NCBI GenBank assembly: GCA_017795005.1
Contig: CP051242.1
Span: 2,906,119-2,970,118, forward strand
DNA from: Balneolaceae bacterium
GTDB taxonomy: Bacteria > Bacteroidota > Rhodothermia > Balneolales > Balneolaceae
Direction: 5' to 3'
Length of the DNA: 64,000 bases
Shown: positions 36,845 through 46,790 of the stretch, piece after piece
Position numbering within the stretch: the first letter of the stretch is position 1
Layout: each line of letters starts with the position of its first letter
Notes under the pieces: generated by a model
Seen by the model: only the letters and a program-made list of their open reading frames with translations
Databases searched by the model: none
Told to the model about the DNA's origin: nothing
Program-made: the position numbers and the translations under genes

Positions 36845-38146
36845 ATGAAGTTTCTAAAAAAACTAATTTTAACAGTATTAGCTCTCTTAGCCGCACATTC
36901 AGTTCAGGCTCAGGATCTAACAGCTGACATTGTACAGGATAATCTTAATTATGTATGGACTATAATTGCTGCTTGTCTTGTCTTCTTTATGCAAGCCGGT
37001 TTTGCACTAGTTGAAACCGGATTTACACGAGCTAAAAATGCTATCAACATCATCATGAAAAATGTTATGGATGTTGGAGCAGGAAGTTTAGCTTTCTTCC
37101 TGGTAGGATTTGGTATTATGTTCGGTACTTCAGCTGGTGGCTGGATCGGTACCGATGGCTTCCTTCTTATGGAAATCGGAGACTACTCTGTTGAATGGTC
37201 TTACACTTTCTTTTTCTTCCAGGCTGTGTTTGCTGCAACTGCCGCTACCATTGTTTCCGGAGCTGTTGCAGAACGTACTGCTTTTAATGCTTATTTGATC
37301 TTTTCAATCCTCATTACAGCTTTCATTTATCCTGTTTTCGGCTCATGGGCATGGGGTAGCTTATTTAATGGAAGTGGCTGGTTAGAAGGACTCGGATTTA
37401 TTGACTTTGCCGGTTCTACTGTTGTTCACTCTGTTGGGGGCTGGGCTGCTCTTGCTGGTGCCATTGTTGTAGGACCACGTGTTGGCAAATATATTGATGG
37501 AAAACCTCAGGTAATTAAAGGTCACAGTTTACCTTTAGCAGCACTTGGTGTATTTATTCTTTGGTTAGGTTGGTTTGGTTTTAATGCCGGCTCAACTACT
37601 ACAGGCGATACTTCAATTGCTTTAATTGCACTAAACACCTTTTTAGCAGCTGGTGCAGGTGCTACTGCTGCAATGGTTATTTCCTGGATTTCAGGTGGTA
37701 AGCCTGATGGTGCTGTTACACTTAATGGTGTACTTGCCGGTCTTGTTGGTATTACAGCAGGCTGTGCAAACCTTACTCCTGGATTTGCAATTCTTGCAGG
37801 TGGTATTTCAGGTATTATTGTTCACTACTCTATGATTCTTCTAGATAAAAAAGTAGATGACGCTGTTGGTGCAGTATCAGTTCATGGTGTTTGTGGAGCA
37901 TGGGGAACATTAGCTGCCGGACTTTTCAATACTGGTGACATGTTTAACATGAGCATTATCGGTGTTCAACTAATTGGAATCGCTGCTGCATTCCTATGGA
38001 CGTTCCCTGTTAGTTACCTTGTTTTCAAAGGAATTGATATGGTACTTCCACTTCGCGTTAACGGTCACCTTGAAGAGATGGGGCTTGACCTTCACGAGCA
38101 TGACGCCGAAGCTTATCCGGAATTCGAGCCTAAAGTAATTGCTTAA
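36845..38146 (+). CDS. amt: ammonium transporter (Amt/Mep/Rh)
   Basis: The 433-residue inner-membrane channel for ammonium has a cleavable signal (LLAAHSVQAQ) and about eleven helices. The twin pore histidines lie in STVVHSVGGWAA and VSVHGVCGAWGTLAAG. Near the start is FFMQAGFALVETGFTRAKN. No GlnK/PII gene follows, although PII-amt pairs are common. A porin-like gene follows instead. Nitrogen control is suggested by the box shared with glnA. Confidence 0.97.
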   Translation: MKFLKKLILTVLALLAAHSVQAQDLTADIVQDNLNYVWTIIAACLVFFMQAGFALVETGFTRAKNAINIIMKNVMDVGAGSLAFFLVGFGIMFGTSAGGWIGTDGFLLMEIGDYSVEWSYTFFFFQAVFAATAATIVSGAVAERTAFNAYLIFSILITAFIYPVFGSWAWGSLFNGSGWLEGLGFIDFAGSTVVHSVGGWAALAGAIVVGPRVGKYIDGKPQVIKGHSLPLAALGVFILWLGWFGFNAGSTTTGDTSIALIALNTFLAAGAGATAAMVISWISGGKPDGAVTLNGVLAGLVGITAGCANLTPGFAILAGGISGIIVHYSMILLDKKVDDAVGAVSVHGVCGAWGTLAAGLFNTGDMFNMSIIGVQLIGIAAAFLWTFPVSYLVFKGIDMVLPLRVNGHLEEMGLDLHEHDAEAYPEFEPKVIA

Positions 38147-38184
38147 TTCTTTAGCTCAACCAAACTATCATCAAATTCTGATTA

Positions 38185-38209
38185 CCGGGGAGAAGTGATT
38201 TCTCTCCGG
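38185..38209 (+). promoter_or_regulatory. hairpin between amt and porin-like gene
   Basis: CCGGGGAGAA (38185-38194) pairs with TTCTCTCCGG (38200-38209) with one G-U pair and a 5-base loop. There is no U-tract. It could be a transcript-stabilising or processing site giving different levels of the two genes, not a terminator. Confidence 0.55.
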
Positions 38210-38288
38210 GCACAGAATCTCTCTCACACAAACGACTGTACTAAATTTTAGAACAGCCTAACACTCACTCAACTAAGGATTAAATACA

Positions 38289-38948
38289 ATGAAAACGTTT
38301 AATAAAATATCTTCTTTATTTGTACTTGCAGCAGTACTTATGCTTACTGCAAGTGAAGCAACCAAAGCCCAGGATGTGGAAGTAAGTACCGGGGTAGACC
38401 TCTACAGTACGTATGTATTTCGTGGTGTAGCTTATGACGGACCATCATGGCAACCAGCCGTAGAAGTTTCTTCCGGTAGTTTCGCTATTGGCGCATGGGG
38501 TTCTCAGGGTTATACAGGATTCCAGGAAATGGATCTTTATGCAGGATACAGCTTTGACTTTGGATTATATCTTGGAGTAACTGATTACTACTATCCAGGA
38601 AGTCAATATCTAGATGGTGATAGCCATGCTTTTGAAATTAATGCTGGTTTTGAGCAAGATGCTTTTTCTGTAGCAGGTAATTTCATTGTAAACGAAGCCA
38701 CTAATGCTGGATCAGCAGGTGGAGACATGTACTTTGAGCTAGGATATTCTCTTGACCAGGCCGATATATTTGTTGGCGCCGGAGATGGATGGCATTCCAC
38801 TACTGGTGATTTCGCACTTGTTAATATCGGAATCGGTACCAGCAAAGATATCGTAATTACAGATACTTTTACGGTACCTGTTAGTGGTGCGGTTGTGTTT
38901 AACCCTGATTCAGAACAATTTTTTGTTCTTGTGGGATTATCATTTTAA
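38289..38948 (+). CDS. porin-like outer-membrane beta-barrel (Gcw_chp/TorF type)
   Basis: The 219-residue protein has a signal peptide (LAAVLMLTASEATKAQ) and alternating amphipathic strands. It opens VEVSTGVDLYSTYVFRGVAYDG, which is characteristic of the Gcw_chp/TorF putative porins, and ends with an aromatic FFVLVGLSF strand suited to BAM insertion. Genes of this family often sit near amt, so it may pass small nitrogen compounds across the outer membrane. It is followed by a terminator. Confidence 0.8.
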   Translation: MKTFNKISSLFVLAAVLMLTASEATKAQDVEVSTGVDLYSTYVFRGVAYDGPSWQPAVEVSSGSFAIGAWGSQGYTGFQEMDLYAGYSFDFGLYLGVTDYYYPGSQYLDGDSHAFEINAGFEQDAFSVAGNFIVNEATNAGSAGGDMYFELGYSLDQADIFVGAGDGWHSTTGDFALVNIGIGTSKDIVITDTFTVPVSGAVVFNPDSEQFFVLVGLSF

Positions 38949-38992
38949 GGAAATTTCCATGTAGAATCGTTTGATCTACTTTTAACTGACTC

Positions 38993-39027
38993 AAAGAGAG
39001 TATCCTGAAAGGTGCTCTCTTTTTTAT
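38993..39027 (+). terminator. rho-independent terminator of the amt/porin operon
   Basis: AAAGAGAG (38993-39000) pairs with CTCTCTTT (39015-39022), with the T run continuing to 39025. It ends against the stop of the convergent M48 gene (39028). Confidence 0.85.
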
Positions 39028-40515
39028 TTATTGAACAGGAATCTTTAGTACTGTACCTCTCTGAATAATATCATCAAGTTGTACCTGATTAATAATTGCA
39101 ACATCCAAAGGCTCTATATTCATTGGAAGAACAGATGGAAGTAATTCTGAGAAAACAGCTGTTCTTTCTGCTCTAACCAAATCTAACTTTACCGGTTGTA
39201 CATTAAGAATATCAGGATCATTTAGCTCCTGAAAACCATTTGCAACGCTTTTAAATTTATCCTCATACTCAGTAAACTGAGAAGTTGTTGTATAGCTTAA
39301 AAATTGATAGATATTCCCATCATAATCCACTGCTGTCAAATCGATTGTTAATGAAGTACCATCTTCTGTTTGAGCGGTTGCTTCTGCGTTATAACCAGGA
39401 TAACCGTTTACATTCATTACCTCCTGTTCAACAGTAGTTATTCCCTCCTGATCAAGAAAAGCTTTTACTGCAGATTCAGGAGTTTCGCTTCCAGAACTGA
39501 TTGAAAACTGTACGATTGCGTCCTGAGCTTCATTCACCAGAATAACCGCAGTTGGTTGATTATAAACTTCGAAACCGTTCGGAACTGAAAATCTGAAGGC
39601 TAAGTCGGGGTGATAAAACACTCCATCTTTTTCAAAGCCTTCCCTTGGGTTTTCACCATACATTAATCCATCGATCATCTCCAGAAACTTCTCTTTATTA
39701 ACTATTGATTGCTCATATCCTTTTTCTTCCCATTCAGCAGCTAATCTTGGAATATTTTCTTCCCTCTCGCCCGGATCAGGATGTGAGGATAAATGTGAGG
39801 GAATATTATATCCTGCTTTTTCTGAAATACGTTTTAAAGAAGTAAAGAATTCTCCTCCTTCCGCAGCTTCATACCCTTCCATTGCAGAATACTCTACCCC
39901 TAATCGATCTGACTCACGCTCATCATCTCTGCTGTAACTTAAAAACAATAACTGGGCGGTTTGACTGCTAAGCTGTAAAATACTTCCTCCATCTAAACCA
40001 AAAGATTGTCCTAACACCGCACCTCCGATAATTGCGAGTTGCCCAAATTGTTGCTCCGCAGCTCTTTGAGAAGCGTGACGTGCTGCTACATGACCAATTT
40101 CATGACCCAGTACAACCATGAGCTGTGCTTCGTTATCTAAATGCCCCAATAATCCCCTTGTTACATATACATAACCTCCAGGCAAAGCAAAAGCATTTAC
40201 AACCGGACTATTTAAAACTCTGAAAGTAAATTCCGTACCGCGATATTCTGAGGGAGTATCTTCTCTGTTAAAGTGACTGACTTCCAATAACTCCTGCCCA
40301 AGTTGGTTTACATACTCAGCAAGTTCCTCATCGTCATATAACCCATACTGAGCAATAATTTCACTATCTGCTTCTTTACCTATTTGTTTTTCTTGTTCCC
40401 ACGAATATCCGTAAACACGTTTATTGCCAGAGACCGGACTTACCTGAAGTGATACACATGCAGCGTTTAAAATTATTGCTGCAATTAAGAGATAGATGGA
40501 TTTTGTGAGTTTCAT
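39028..40515 (-). CDS. M48-family metallopeptidase lipoprotein
   Basis: The 495-residue protein has a lipoprotein signal (LNAAC, Cys20) and an M48 domain with the zinc site HEIGH (138-142), the third ligand in RDDERESDRLG, and AFALPGGYVYVTRG. The C-terminal half has a PsbP/DUF-like sandwich and ends IIQRGTVLKIPVQ, a LysM-like tail seen in this type. It is probably a periplasmic BepA/LoiP-like protease in outer-membrane protein quality control. Confidence 0.92.
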   Translation of the reverse strand: MKLTKSIYLLIAAIILNAACVSLQVSPVSGNKRVYGYSWEQEKQIGKEADSEIIAQYGLYDDEELAEYVNQLGQELLEVSHFNREDTPSEYRGTEFTFRVLNSPVVNAFALPGGYVYVTRGLLGHLDNEAQLMVVLGHEIGHVAARHASQRAAEQQFGQLAIIGGAVLGQSFGLDGGSILQLSSQTAQLLFLSYSRDDERESDRLGVEYSAMEGYEAAEGGEFFTSLKRISEKAGYNIPSHLSSHPDPGEREENIPRLAAEWEEKGYEQSIVNKEKFLEMIDGLMYGENPREGFEKDGVFYHPDLAFRFSVPNGFEVYNQPTAVILVNEAQDAIVQFSISSGSETPESAVKAFLDQEGITTVEQEVMNVNGYPGYNAEATAQTEDGTSLTIDLTAVDYDGNIYQFLSYTTTSQFTEYEDKFKSVANGFQELNDPDILNVQPVKLDLVRAERTAVFSELLPSVLPMNIEPLDVAIINQVQLDDIIQRGTVLKIPVQ

Positions 40516-40588
40516 ACTATTTTATTGGGAATTAAAAACTAATTATATAAATCAAATTCCTAGCTTAACGGTTCCAAAAGCTAATACT

Positions 40589-41611
40589 TCATGCTAAAAT
40601 ATTCACTTCCGGTGTTAAACGGATTTCAAACTGTTGATACACTGAGTTCATTATTTGATTGGCGAGATTCCAAATTTCCTTTCCTGACGCTTTTCCATGA
40701 TTCACTAATACCAATGCTTGTTTATCATGCACTCCTGCATCTCCTTCTCTCTTACCTTTCCACCCTGCGTGTTCAATCAGCCAACCCGCCGGAACTTTTA
40801 CTTGACGTTCTGAAACCGGATAACTTGGAAGGTTTGGATATTTTACTTTGAGTTCATCAAACTGAAAGACTGAGATAACCGGATTCTTGAAGAAACTACC
40901 CGTATTCCCAATTTCTTCAGGATCCGGAAGTTTACTTTGTCGCACTTCGATAACTACTTCACTTATATCTTTGATAGTGGGGCTAACAATCTTTTTTTCT
41001 TCCAGTTTTTCCTTAAGACTTGAGTAACTGAAATTTAATTCCGGTTTTTTTAAAAGTCTTAGTGTTACAGAAGTGATAATAACTTTTCCTTTTAACTCTC
41101 TTTTGAAGATACTGTCGCGATACCCAAAAGCACACTCTTCTTTGCTAAATATCTTGAGCTTTTCTTCTTCAATATCAAAAGCCTCTAAACTTACGAATAC
41201 ATCCTTCAGTTCTACCCCATAGGCTCCGATATTTTGAATTGGAGCAGCTCCAACTGTTCCCGGAATCAGAGATAAGTTTTCAATTCCGCCGTAGCCCTTT
41301 TCAACACAATTTAACACGAGTCGATGCCAGTTTTCGCCTGCTCCACATTTCAGGAGAATTTTATTTTCGTCCTCTGATATTACATCAATTCCTTTGATTC
41401 GGTTTAAAATAATTAAACCCTCATAGTCTTCAACAAACAGAACGTTACTCCCTCCACCCAGGACTAAAAAAGGAGTGTCTTTTTCTCTTGAAAACTTCAG
41501 TGCTTTACTTAACTCTTCCAGCGACTGAATCTCTGCAAAGAATTTTGATGATGCAGAAACACCCATTGTGGTATAGGGCGACAAATTCACATTCTCTTGA
41601 ATAGAGATCAT
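40589..41611 (-). CDS. murB: UDP-N-acetylenolpyruvoylglucosamine reductase
   Basis: MurB reduces UDP-GlcNAc-enolpyruvate to UDP-MurNAc with NADPH and FAD. The 340 residues match the E. coli-like type I (longer) form. Motifs are FLVLGGGSNVLF, IENLSLIPGTVGAAPIQNIGAYG, the catalytic Ser in EIGNTGSFFKNPV, and PAGWLIEHAGWKG. Its ATG overlaps the last base of the gldE stop (TAATG), so the genes are coupled. Confidence 0.97.
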   Translation of the reverse strand: MISIQENVNLSPYTTMGVSASSKFFAEIQSLEELSKALKFSREKDTPFLVLGGGSNVLFVEDYEGLIILNRIKGIDVISEDENKILLKCGAGENWHRLVLNCVEKGYGGIENLSLIPGTVGAAPIQNIGAYGVELKDVFVSLEAFDIEEEKLKIFSKEECAFGYRDSIFKRELKGKVIITSVTLRLLKKPELNFSYSSLKEKLEEKKIVSPTIKDISEVVIEVRQSKLPDPEEIGNTGSFFKNPVISVFQFDELKVKYPNLPSYPVSERQVKVPAGWLIEHAGWKGKREGDAGVHDKQALVLVNHGKASGKEIWNLANQIMNSVYQQFEIRLTPEVNILA

Positions 41612-42999
41612 TATTCTGCCTCTTTCTCAGATACAGATTCTATCAGCCCGTCTACTTTTACTCTTACTTTTTTAATTCGATTATTCTGGACGGAATGAAC
41701 GGTGAGTTCCAGATTCTTGAATTGCACTCTTACTCCAACGGTTGGAAGACTTTCTGTTAAGTGATAAATAAGTCCGCCCAGTGTCTCATATTCATCGTCC
41801 TCAGTAGTTAACGTACATTCAAGGATATCTTCCATGTCATCGAGGTCGATTTGTGCATCGAAGATATAAATCCCGCTTTTAAAACGAGTGTATAAACTCA
41901 ACTCCTCTCCTTCATCATCTACAATATCGCCCACAATTTCTTCAAGGATATCATCCATCGTTACCAGACCTTCTGTCCCTCCATATTCATCCACCACGAT
42001 TGCCATGTGCGTTTTCTCCTTTTGAAAATCACGAAGAAGATCGTCCAGTTTTTTTGTAGCAGGGATAAAAAGTGCTTTCCTGGATATCGTTTTCCAGTTC
42101 AATGATGGGTCTTCGTCATCTATATTCAGGTAAGGAAGTACATCCTTAGCGTAAATTACACCTATAATAGTATCGAGGTCATTTTCATATAGCGGCATTC
42201 TGGAACAACTTTGATCTTTAATTAAACCAAGAACGTCTTTAAGAGAATCTGTGATAGAGACACCAACCACATTTACTCTCGATGTCATAATCTCACGTAC
42301 TGTGATTGTGCCGAACTCGATTACATTTTCAATAATCTCCCGCTCGTCTTCCTTAATTGAACCTTCTTTCTCGCTCACTTCAGCCATCGTTTTAATGTCA
42401 TCTGTAGTCATTTTATTAGTTGGCTTTGGGAGATAACGTTCCAGGCTAATTGCACTTTCTGCCAATACTTTAGCAATGGGTTTAAGTAAAATAAAAAGCA
42501 CATAAATAAATCCACTTACTCTCCTGGAAACCTGAAGCGGATTATTTATCGATATAATTTTTGGAGTTATTTCACTTAGAATTAAAATCATGAAGGTTAA
42601 AACAACAACCTCTATCGCATATACTAAAACTTCTGAAAGAGAGATGATAGTAAGCAAACTTCCGGTTATAACAGCAGCCATAACTGAAGCCAGAATATTC
42701 GTAAAGGTATTCCCTATCAAAATAGTAGCTAACAAACGACGTGGTTTATCCAGCATTAATAAAATTCTGTCGTCAGCTGTATGTGGATTTTCATCTTGTT
42801 TTAAGTCCTCAAGACGATTACTTAAAGAAAAGAAGGCCACTTCTGAACCAGAGAATACAGCGGAAAAAATGAGTCCCAGAATCATAATGATGAGCTGAAT
42901 TCCAATAACAAAGAAATCCAGTTCTCCTGATGTAGATACCAGACCAACATAGGCGGTAGTTTGTTCGATTATAAAATCAGGTTCGCTAATAGATCCCAA
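41611..42999 (-). CDS. gldE: CNNM/CorC-family membrane protein, GldE-like
   Basis: The 462-residue protein has an N-terminal DUF21/CNNM domain with four helices (including IQLIIMILGLIFSAVFSGSEVAFFSL), a CBS pair (MTSRVNVVGVSITDSLKDV ... MAIVVDEYGGTEGLVTMDDILEEIVGDI) and a C-terminal CorC_HlyC domain. Placement directly after ssb is the conserved setting of gldE in Bacteroidota, where it is tied to gliding/T9SS lipoproteins. The symbol rests on this context. Confidence 0.85.
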   Translation of the reverse strand: MGSISEPDFIIEQTTAYVGLVSTSGELDFFVIGIQLIIMILGLIFSAVFSGSEVAFFSLSNRLEDLKQDENPHTADDRILLMLDKPRRLLATILIGNTFTNILASVMAAVITGSLLTIISLSEVLVYAIEVVVLTFMILILSEITPKIISINNPLQVSRRVSGFIYVLFILLKPIAKVLAESAISLERYLPKPTNKMTTDDIKTMAEVSEKEGSIKEDEREIIENVIEFGTITVREIMTSRVNVVGVSITDSLKDVLGLIKDQSCSRMPLYENDLDTIIGVIYAKDVLPYLNIDDEDPSLNWKTISRKALFIPATKKLDDLLRDFQKEKTHMAIVVDEYGGTEGLVTMDDILEEIVGDIVDDEGEELSLYTRFKSGIYIFDAQIDLDDMEDILECTLTTEDDEYETLGGLIYHLTESLPTVGVRVQFKNLELTVHSVQNNRIKKVRVKVDGLIESVSEKEAE

Positions 43000-43051
43000 G
43001 GTTCGTTTTCTGAAGTTGGTTGAATTTACAGAGGTGTTATCAAGCTACAAA

Positions 43052-43088
43052 ATAAAAAAAGCGATGAGAACATAGTTCTCACCGCTTT
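43052..43088 (-). terminator. terminator between ssb and gldE
   Basis: AAAGCGATGAGAAC (43058-43071) and GTTCTCACCGCTTT (43075-43088) pair over 14 bases with one mismatch and a 3-base loop. The U-tract is on the minus strand (TTTTTTT). It lies 21 bases past the ssb stop, so ssb is at least partly separated from gldE. Confidence 0.85.
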
Positions 43089-43108
43089 GAAATATAACTA
43101 TTTAATGG

Positions 43109-43573
43109 TTAGAACGGTAAATCGTCGTCCATATCATCAAAATTACTTCCCAGCTCAACATTGCTGGACATTGGTTTATTTTGGGTATTTGAATTTCCTC
43201 CCTGAGTAGGAGTTCCTCCACCTTTATTTCCACCACCACTTCCTTTGCTATCAAGCATGGTCATTTGAAGAGCCTTCACTTCAGTAGTGTAGCGTTTCTG
43301 ACCTTGATTGTCTTCCCACTGCCGGGTTTGAAGCGGGCCTTCGATATATACCAAAGAGCCTTTGTTCAGATATTGCTGACAGATTTCAGCGAGTCTGCCC
43401 CAGGCAACTACTCTGTGCCATTCGGTTTTTTCCTGATATTCTCCATTGCCATCTTTATATCGCTCGCTTGTAGCAATATTAAGTGTTGCAACTGCTGTGT
43501 TTGATTGTGTGTAGCGAACTTCCGGGTCCTGACCCAGACGTCCAATTAGCATTACTTTATTTAGTGAACTCAT
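43109..43573 (-). CDS. ssb: single-stranded DNA-binding protein
   Basis: The 154-residue protein has an OB fold opening [18 protein letters not shown], with [14 protein letters not shown] and [15 protein letters not shown], followed by a Gly/Asn/Gln-rich linker and the acidic tip DDDLPF, which binds repair and replication partners. The length is normal. It stands directly upstream of gldE, as in other Bacteroidota. Confidence 0.97.
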   Translation of the reverse strand: MSSLNKVMLIGRLGQDPEVRYTQSNTAVATLNIATSERYKDGNGEYQEKTEWHRVVAWGRLAEICQQYLNKGSLVYIEGPLQTRQWEDNQGQKRYTTEVKALQMTMLDSKGSGGGNKGGGTPTQGGNSNTQNKPMSSNVELGSNFDDMDDDLPF

Positions 43574-43709
43574 TACGTATCCTGCTGTCTAATTAGTGTT
43601 TGTTTTGCAAGGTAAGACTATCCTCAACATAAATCCTTACAAAAAAAATTTTAGACTACATTTCATTAAGTATTACTTAATGATTTTTTTTAGAGAGTTA
43701 CTCATCTCC

Positions 43710-44789
43710 CTAACCGAACCTTTTTCTGACAGATTTTAACGTGATAGAATGTTTTTCTGTGCCCTGAGTTCCAAGTAGAAATGCATAAGGCTTATACTCT
43801 TCTATATTTTCGAAAAAGATTTTAAGCATACCTAGTGTTGGTATCACTAAAAACATGCCCGGAAGGTTCCAAATCAATCCACCTGCAATTAAAGAAAAAA
43901 TAATTACCAATGGATTTATGCGAACATAAGAACCCGTAATATTGGGAGTGAGAATATTATTTTCGATGAATTGAATGATAAAAAATTGTATTACAACAGC
44001 TCCAGCTACAGCTGGTGATTGAACCCCCAAAACAAATATGGCTACTATTCCATATCCAAGTACTGTACCCAGATAAGGAATGAGATTAAAAATTGCAGCT
44101 ATGAGCCCAAATAATAACGGGTATTCAACTCCAATTATATAAAAGCCTGCTGAATTTAATCCGATAAGAATTACACAAACTACAAATAACCCTTTCAAAT
44201 ATTTAGGAACCACATCTGCTGCTTTATTGATGATATCTTGGGCTGTATCCTGATTTTCATCCTTAACCATCATGTAAATAAAATCACGGAATTTATCCCT
44301 GTAAAAAAGAAGTAGAAATGTATAAACCGGAATCAGTGCGAGTGCGATTATTGTATTTTTTCCGGCTTCAATAATTGATCCAAAATAATCTCCGGTTAAG
44401 CCCGCAGTAGTAATAATATTATTCTGTTGCTCGACCGAAATTCCTATGACTGCTGATATCCATCCCTGAAGGGATTTTAAATTACGGGTTAGTTGTTCCC
44501 TTAATTCCGGCAGGTCATTACTAAAACTCCCAAACAGTTGAACTCCAAGAAGGATCGCTCCTAATATGACGGCCATAAAACTTAGAATGACTATAAAATT
44601 GGTTGCAATTCTTGGCAAGCCTTTAGTCTCGAACCAACGCGCGAGTGGGTAAAGCAGGTAGGCCAGAAAAATACTAAAGAAAAGAGGTACTAATAATTGC
44701 TTTGTAATACTCAGAACTGTTACTACAGCAAAAATGAGCATTATTCTGATCAGATAGCGAACTGCAATTGGGTAATCTTTGGTATACAT
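43710..44789 (-). CDS. AI-2E family (PerM/YdiK-type) membrane permease
   Basis: The 359-residue protein has about eight helices: the N-terminal LLVPLFFSIFLAYLLYPLARW, a soluble helical segment, and the typical C-terminal block IPYLGTVLGYGIVAIFVL ... VLTPN-like NNILTPNITGSYVRINPLVIIFSLIAGG. The family is associated with export of small molecules and ion/proton antiport; the AI-2 link is for a subset. It precedes ssb on the same strand, 136 bases away. Confidence 0.9.
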   Translation of the reverse strand: MYTKDYPIAVRYLIRIMLIFAVVTVLSITKQLLVPLFFSIFLAYLLYPLARWFETKGLPRIATNFIVILSFMAVILGAILLGVQLFGSFSNDLPELREQLTRNLKSLQGWISAVIGISVEQQNNIITTAGLTGDYFGSIIEAGKNTIIALALIPVYTFLLLFYRDKFRDFIYMMVKDENQDTAQDIINKAADVVPKYLKGLFVVCVILIGLNSAGFYIIGVEYPLLFGLIAAIFNLIPYLGTVLGYGIVAIFVLGVQSPAVAGAVVIQFFIIQFIENNILTPNITGSYVRINPLVIIFSLIAGGLIWNLPGMFLVIPTLGMLKIFFENIEEYKPYAFLLGTQGTEKHSITLKSVRKRFG

Positions 44790-44859
44790 ATATTGGCTTT
44801 GTTCAATACTTATTGTATCAAATTCTTAGTTGCTAAACCGTTAATTGTTTCAATTTTGA

Positions 44860-46788
44860 TCAACTATCTTCTTTTTTTACCATTACTATCTGCTGTTGAT
44901 CAGCAAATCTTACTTTATCAAAAAACTCTTTTAATTCGGGATACTTGTCAGAGGATATTTCCTTCTCTTTTACCGAAAAGTAGCGCTTATAAAGAATCTC
45001 CTGATTTTCAGTAATTATAAATGAAGCTCTGAATTCACCGAAAGGATATACATATTCGATATCTTTAGGAGCTGATTCTATTTCATAATCAAAAGGAGTC
45101 TGAATTAGAATAGAATCTTCTTCTGCAAAAGTATAAGGAAGAGATACTGGCTGTTTTCGTTTGTCATCATCAGATATTGAAAACCTCCATCTGTTTAGCT
45201 TATTTACTGGGATAAAAAATCTTTTATTGGAAGTTCTGGTATAATTATCGAGTTTCGCAATGAAGCTGTAAGATGCATTACCATCCAGATTTAATACTTT
45301 GCTAAAGTCGTACTCTTCCACTTTTATTTGGTCTACATCAAGTGAGTTTTCCAGCCACTCAAGGCGCTCTTTTTCAGAAACTGGAAGTATATCGTACAGT
45401 AAATCATCCTGCAGAAGCCCTTTACTGGTCACCTCTGCATGCAAATTGGTATTTCCTTCGCTATCAATACTTAATCTCCAGTAACGATCACTTTTATTAT
45501 CATTAAAATTCATCTCAGGTGTTTTAATAACTTCACCACCTTCGGGAGTTATTAAAAGAGCAAATTTTCCTGCATTACCGGCTCCAATATGATTGGGGGG
45601 TAAATACTTACTCGTACACTCAAGCCAAATTACGTCTCCATTTTCGAGAGTCACTCTAAGGATGACGTGATTAAACTGATTACTTGGGAATTCGACTTCC
45701 ATTCCTGGTTGTCTAACTCCATTATAAATAAGTACTGATTCGGCTTTTATGCCCGCATAGTCTAATACCGCATGCATATAATTTGTTAGTGCTTTGCAGT
45801 CTCCATAACTGTTATTGAAGACATATTCTGCAGAAAAAGGTTTCCATCCCCCAATACCCAACTGAATACTTACATATCTTGCTTTATCCTGGAGGTAATT
45901 AAATAAAACACGAACCTTTTCCTCTTCTGAAGTAATACCCTGAATAAGTACATCCACTTCTCTCTTCGCCGCTTCAGGAAGTATTCGGGTATCTTTTCCA
46001 AGCTCATAATACCAAAGACCGAAATCACTCCAATTGGAAGCATTTCCAATTGAATTCTCCATTTTAAATTCTACAGGAGCAACTAACACATGTGGTAATA
46101 TTTCGGATGAGCTATATCCTAACATTTCACTTTCCACAGGCATAAGCATATTAATATCCCAGGTATATTTCTTGTAAGTATCTAAATTAGATTCTACAGG
46201 TCCTTCATCCAGGTTCTTATTGTAATATCTTACACCATTTCCAGTACGATCAATGAGTGTAAACGAAGCTGACTCTACGCTTTGTCCAAATTGCTGCGGT
46301 CTCCAATCCGGTAAATTCAGGAGACCTGAATAGGTTTGTTGATATTCAAATTCAATTGTATAAGGGAAAGAACTATATGGAAGCTCTAACATTTTTAGCC
46401 TAACATCTGAATAAAAAGTAGAACCCCAGGAAGTACTATAATCACCGGCATCATCGAGTGAAAATGAACGAATATATCGTCCATCTTTATCAAAGATATT
46501 AGCTTTGAGATAGTCAACAGTTTTGAAATCCCCATAATCAAGTACGATAGTTGCAAGATCTTTATCCTCTTTGTCATAGATTGTCATTGCTTCTTTTACA
46601 ACATAAACTGCTTTAGATGGGTTATACACTTCCAATGTTGTTTCACTTGCCCGTATTGTTGAATTGGCTCCAAGTTCAAGAAGTATATTTCTTTCAGAGT
46701 AATCAACATCTCCTAAATAAATTGCACTATTTGTACTTGAACAAGTAATAAGTAGTAAAGAGACTGATAATAAAAATAGATATCGCAT
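44860..46788 (-). CDS. DUF3857 + transglutaminase-like lipoprotein with intact Cys/His
   Basis: The 642-residue protein has a lipoprotein signal (LLITC, Cys16), a DUF3857 beta domain (about 55-230), a transglutaminase-like domain (about 265-420) and a C-terminal beta domain. The catalytic Cys (SYGDCKALTNYM) and His (NQFNHVILRV) are present; the third residue is Glu in WLECTSK. This could be an active papain-like peptidase or transglutaminase, in contrast to its two paralogues in the window. It is 2 bases after the adjacent paralogue, so the two share an operon. Confidence 0.88.
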   Translation of the reverse strand: MRYLFLLSVSLLLITCSSTNSAIYLGDVDYSERNILLELGANSTIRASETTLEVYNPSKAVYVVKEAMTIYDKEDKDLATIVLDYGDFKTVDYLKANIFDKDGRYIRSFSLDDAGDYSTSWGSTFYSDVRLKMLELPYSSFPYTIEFEYQQTYSGLLNLPDWRPQQFGQSVESASFTLIDRTGNGVRYYNKNLDEGPVESNLDTYKKYTWDINMLMPVESEMLGYSSSEILPHVLVAPVEFKMENSIGNASNWSDFGLWYYELGKDTRILPEAAKREVDVLIQGITSEEEKVRVLFNYLQDKARYVSIQLGIGGWKPFSAEYVFNNSYGDCKALTNYMHAVLDYAGIKAESVLIYNGVRQPGMEVEFPSNQFNHVILRVTLENGDVIWLECTSKYLPPNHIGAGNAGKFALLITPEGGEVIKTPEMNFNDNKSDRYWRLSIDSEGNTNLHAEVTSKGLLQDDLLYDILPVSEKERLEWLENSLDVDQIKVEEYDFSKVLNLDGNASYSFIAKLDNYTRTSNKRFFIPVNKLNRWRFSISDDDKRKQPVSLPYTFAEEDSILIQTPFDYEIESAPKDIEYVYPFGEFRASFIITENQEILYKRYFSVKEKEISSDKYPELKEFFDKVRFADQQQIVMVKKEDS

Positions 46789-46790
46789 AA

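Noticed and set aside
43664-43682. CATTAAGTA palindrome followed by T-run as a terminator
   Set aside because: The T-run is on the plus strand, but both neighbours are on the minus strand, so there is no transcript for it to end. It is AT-rich with a one-base loop and is probably chance.
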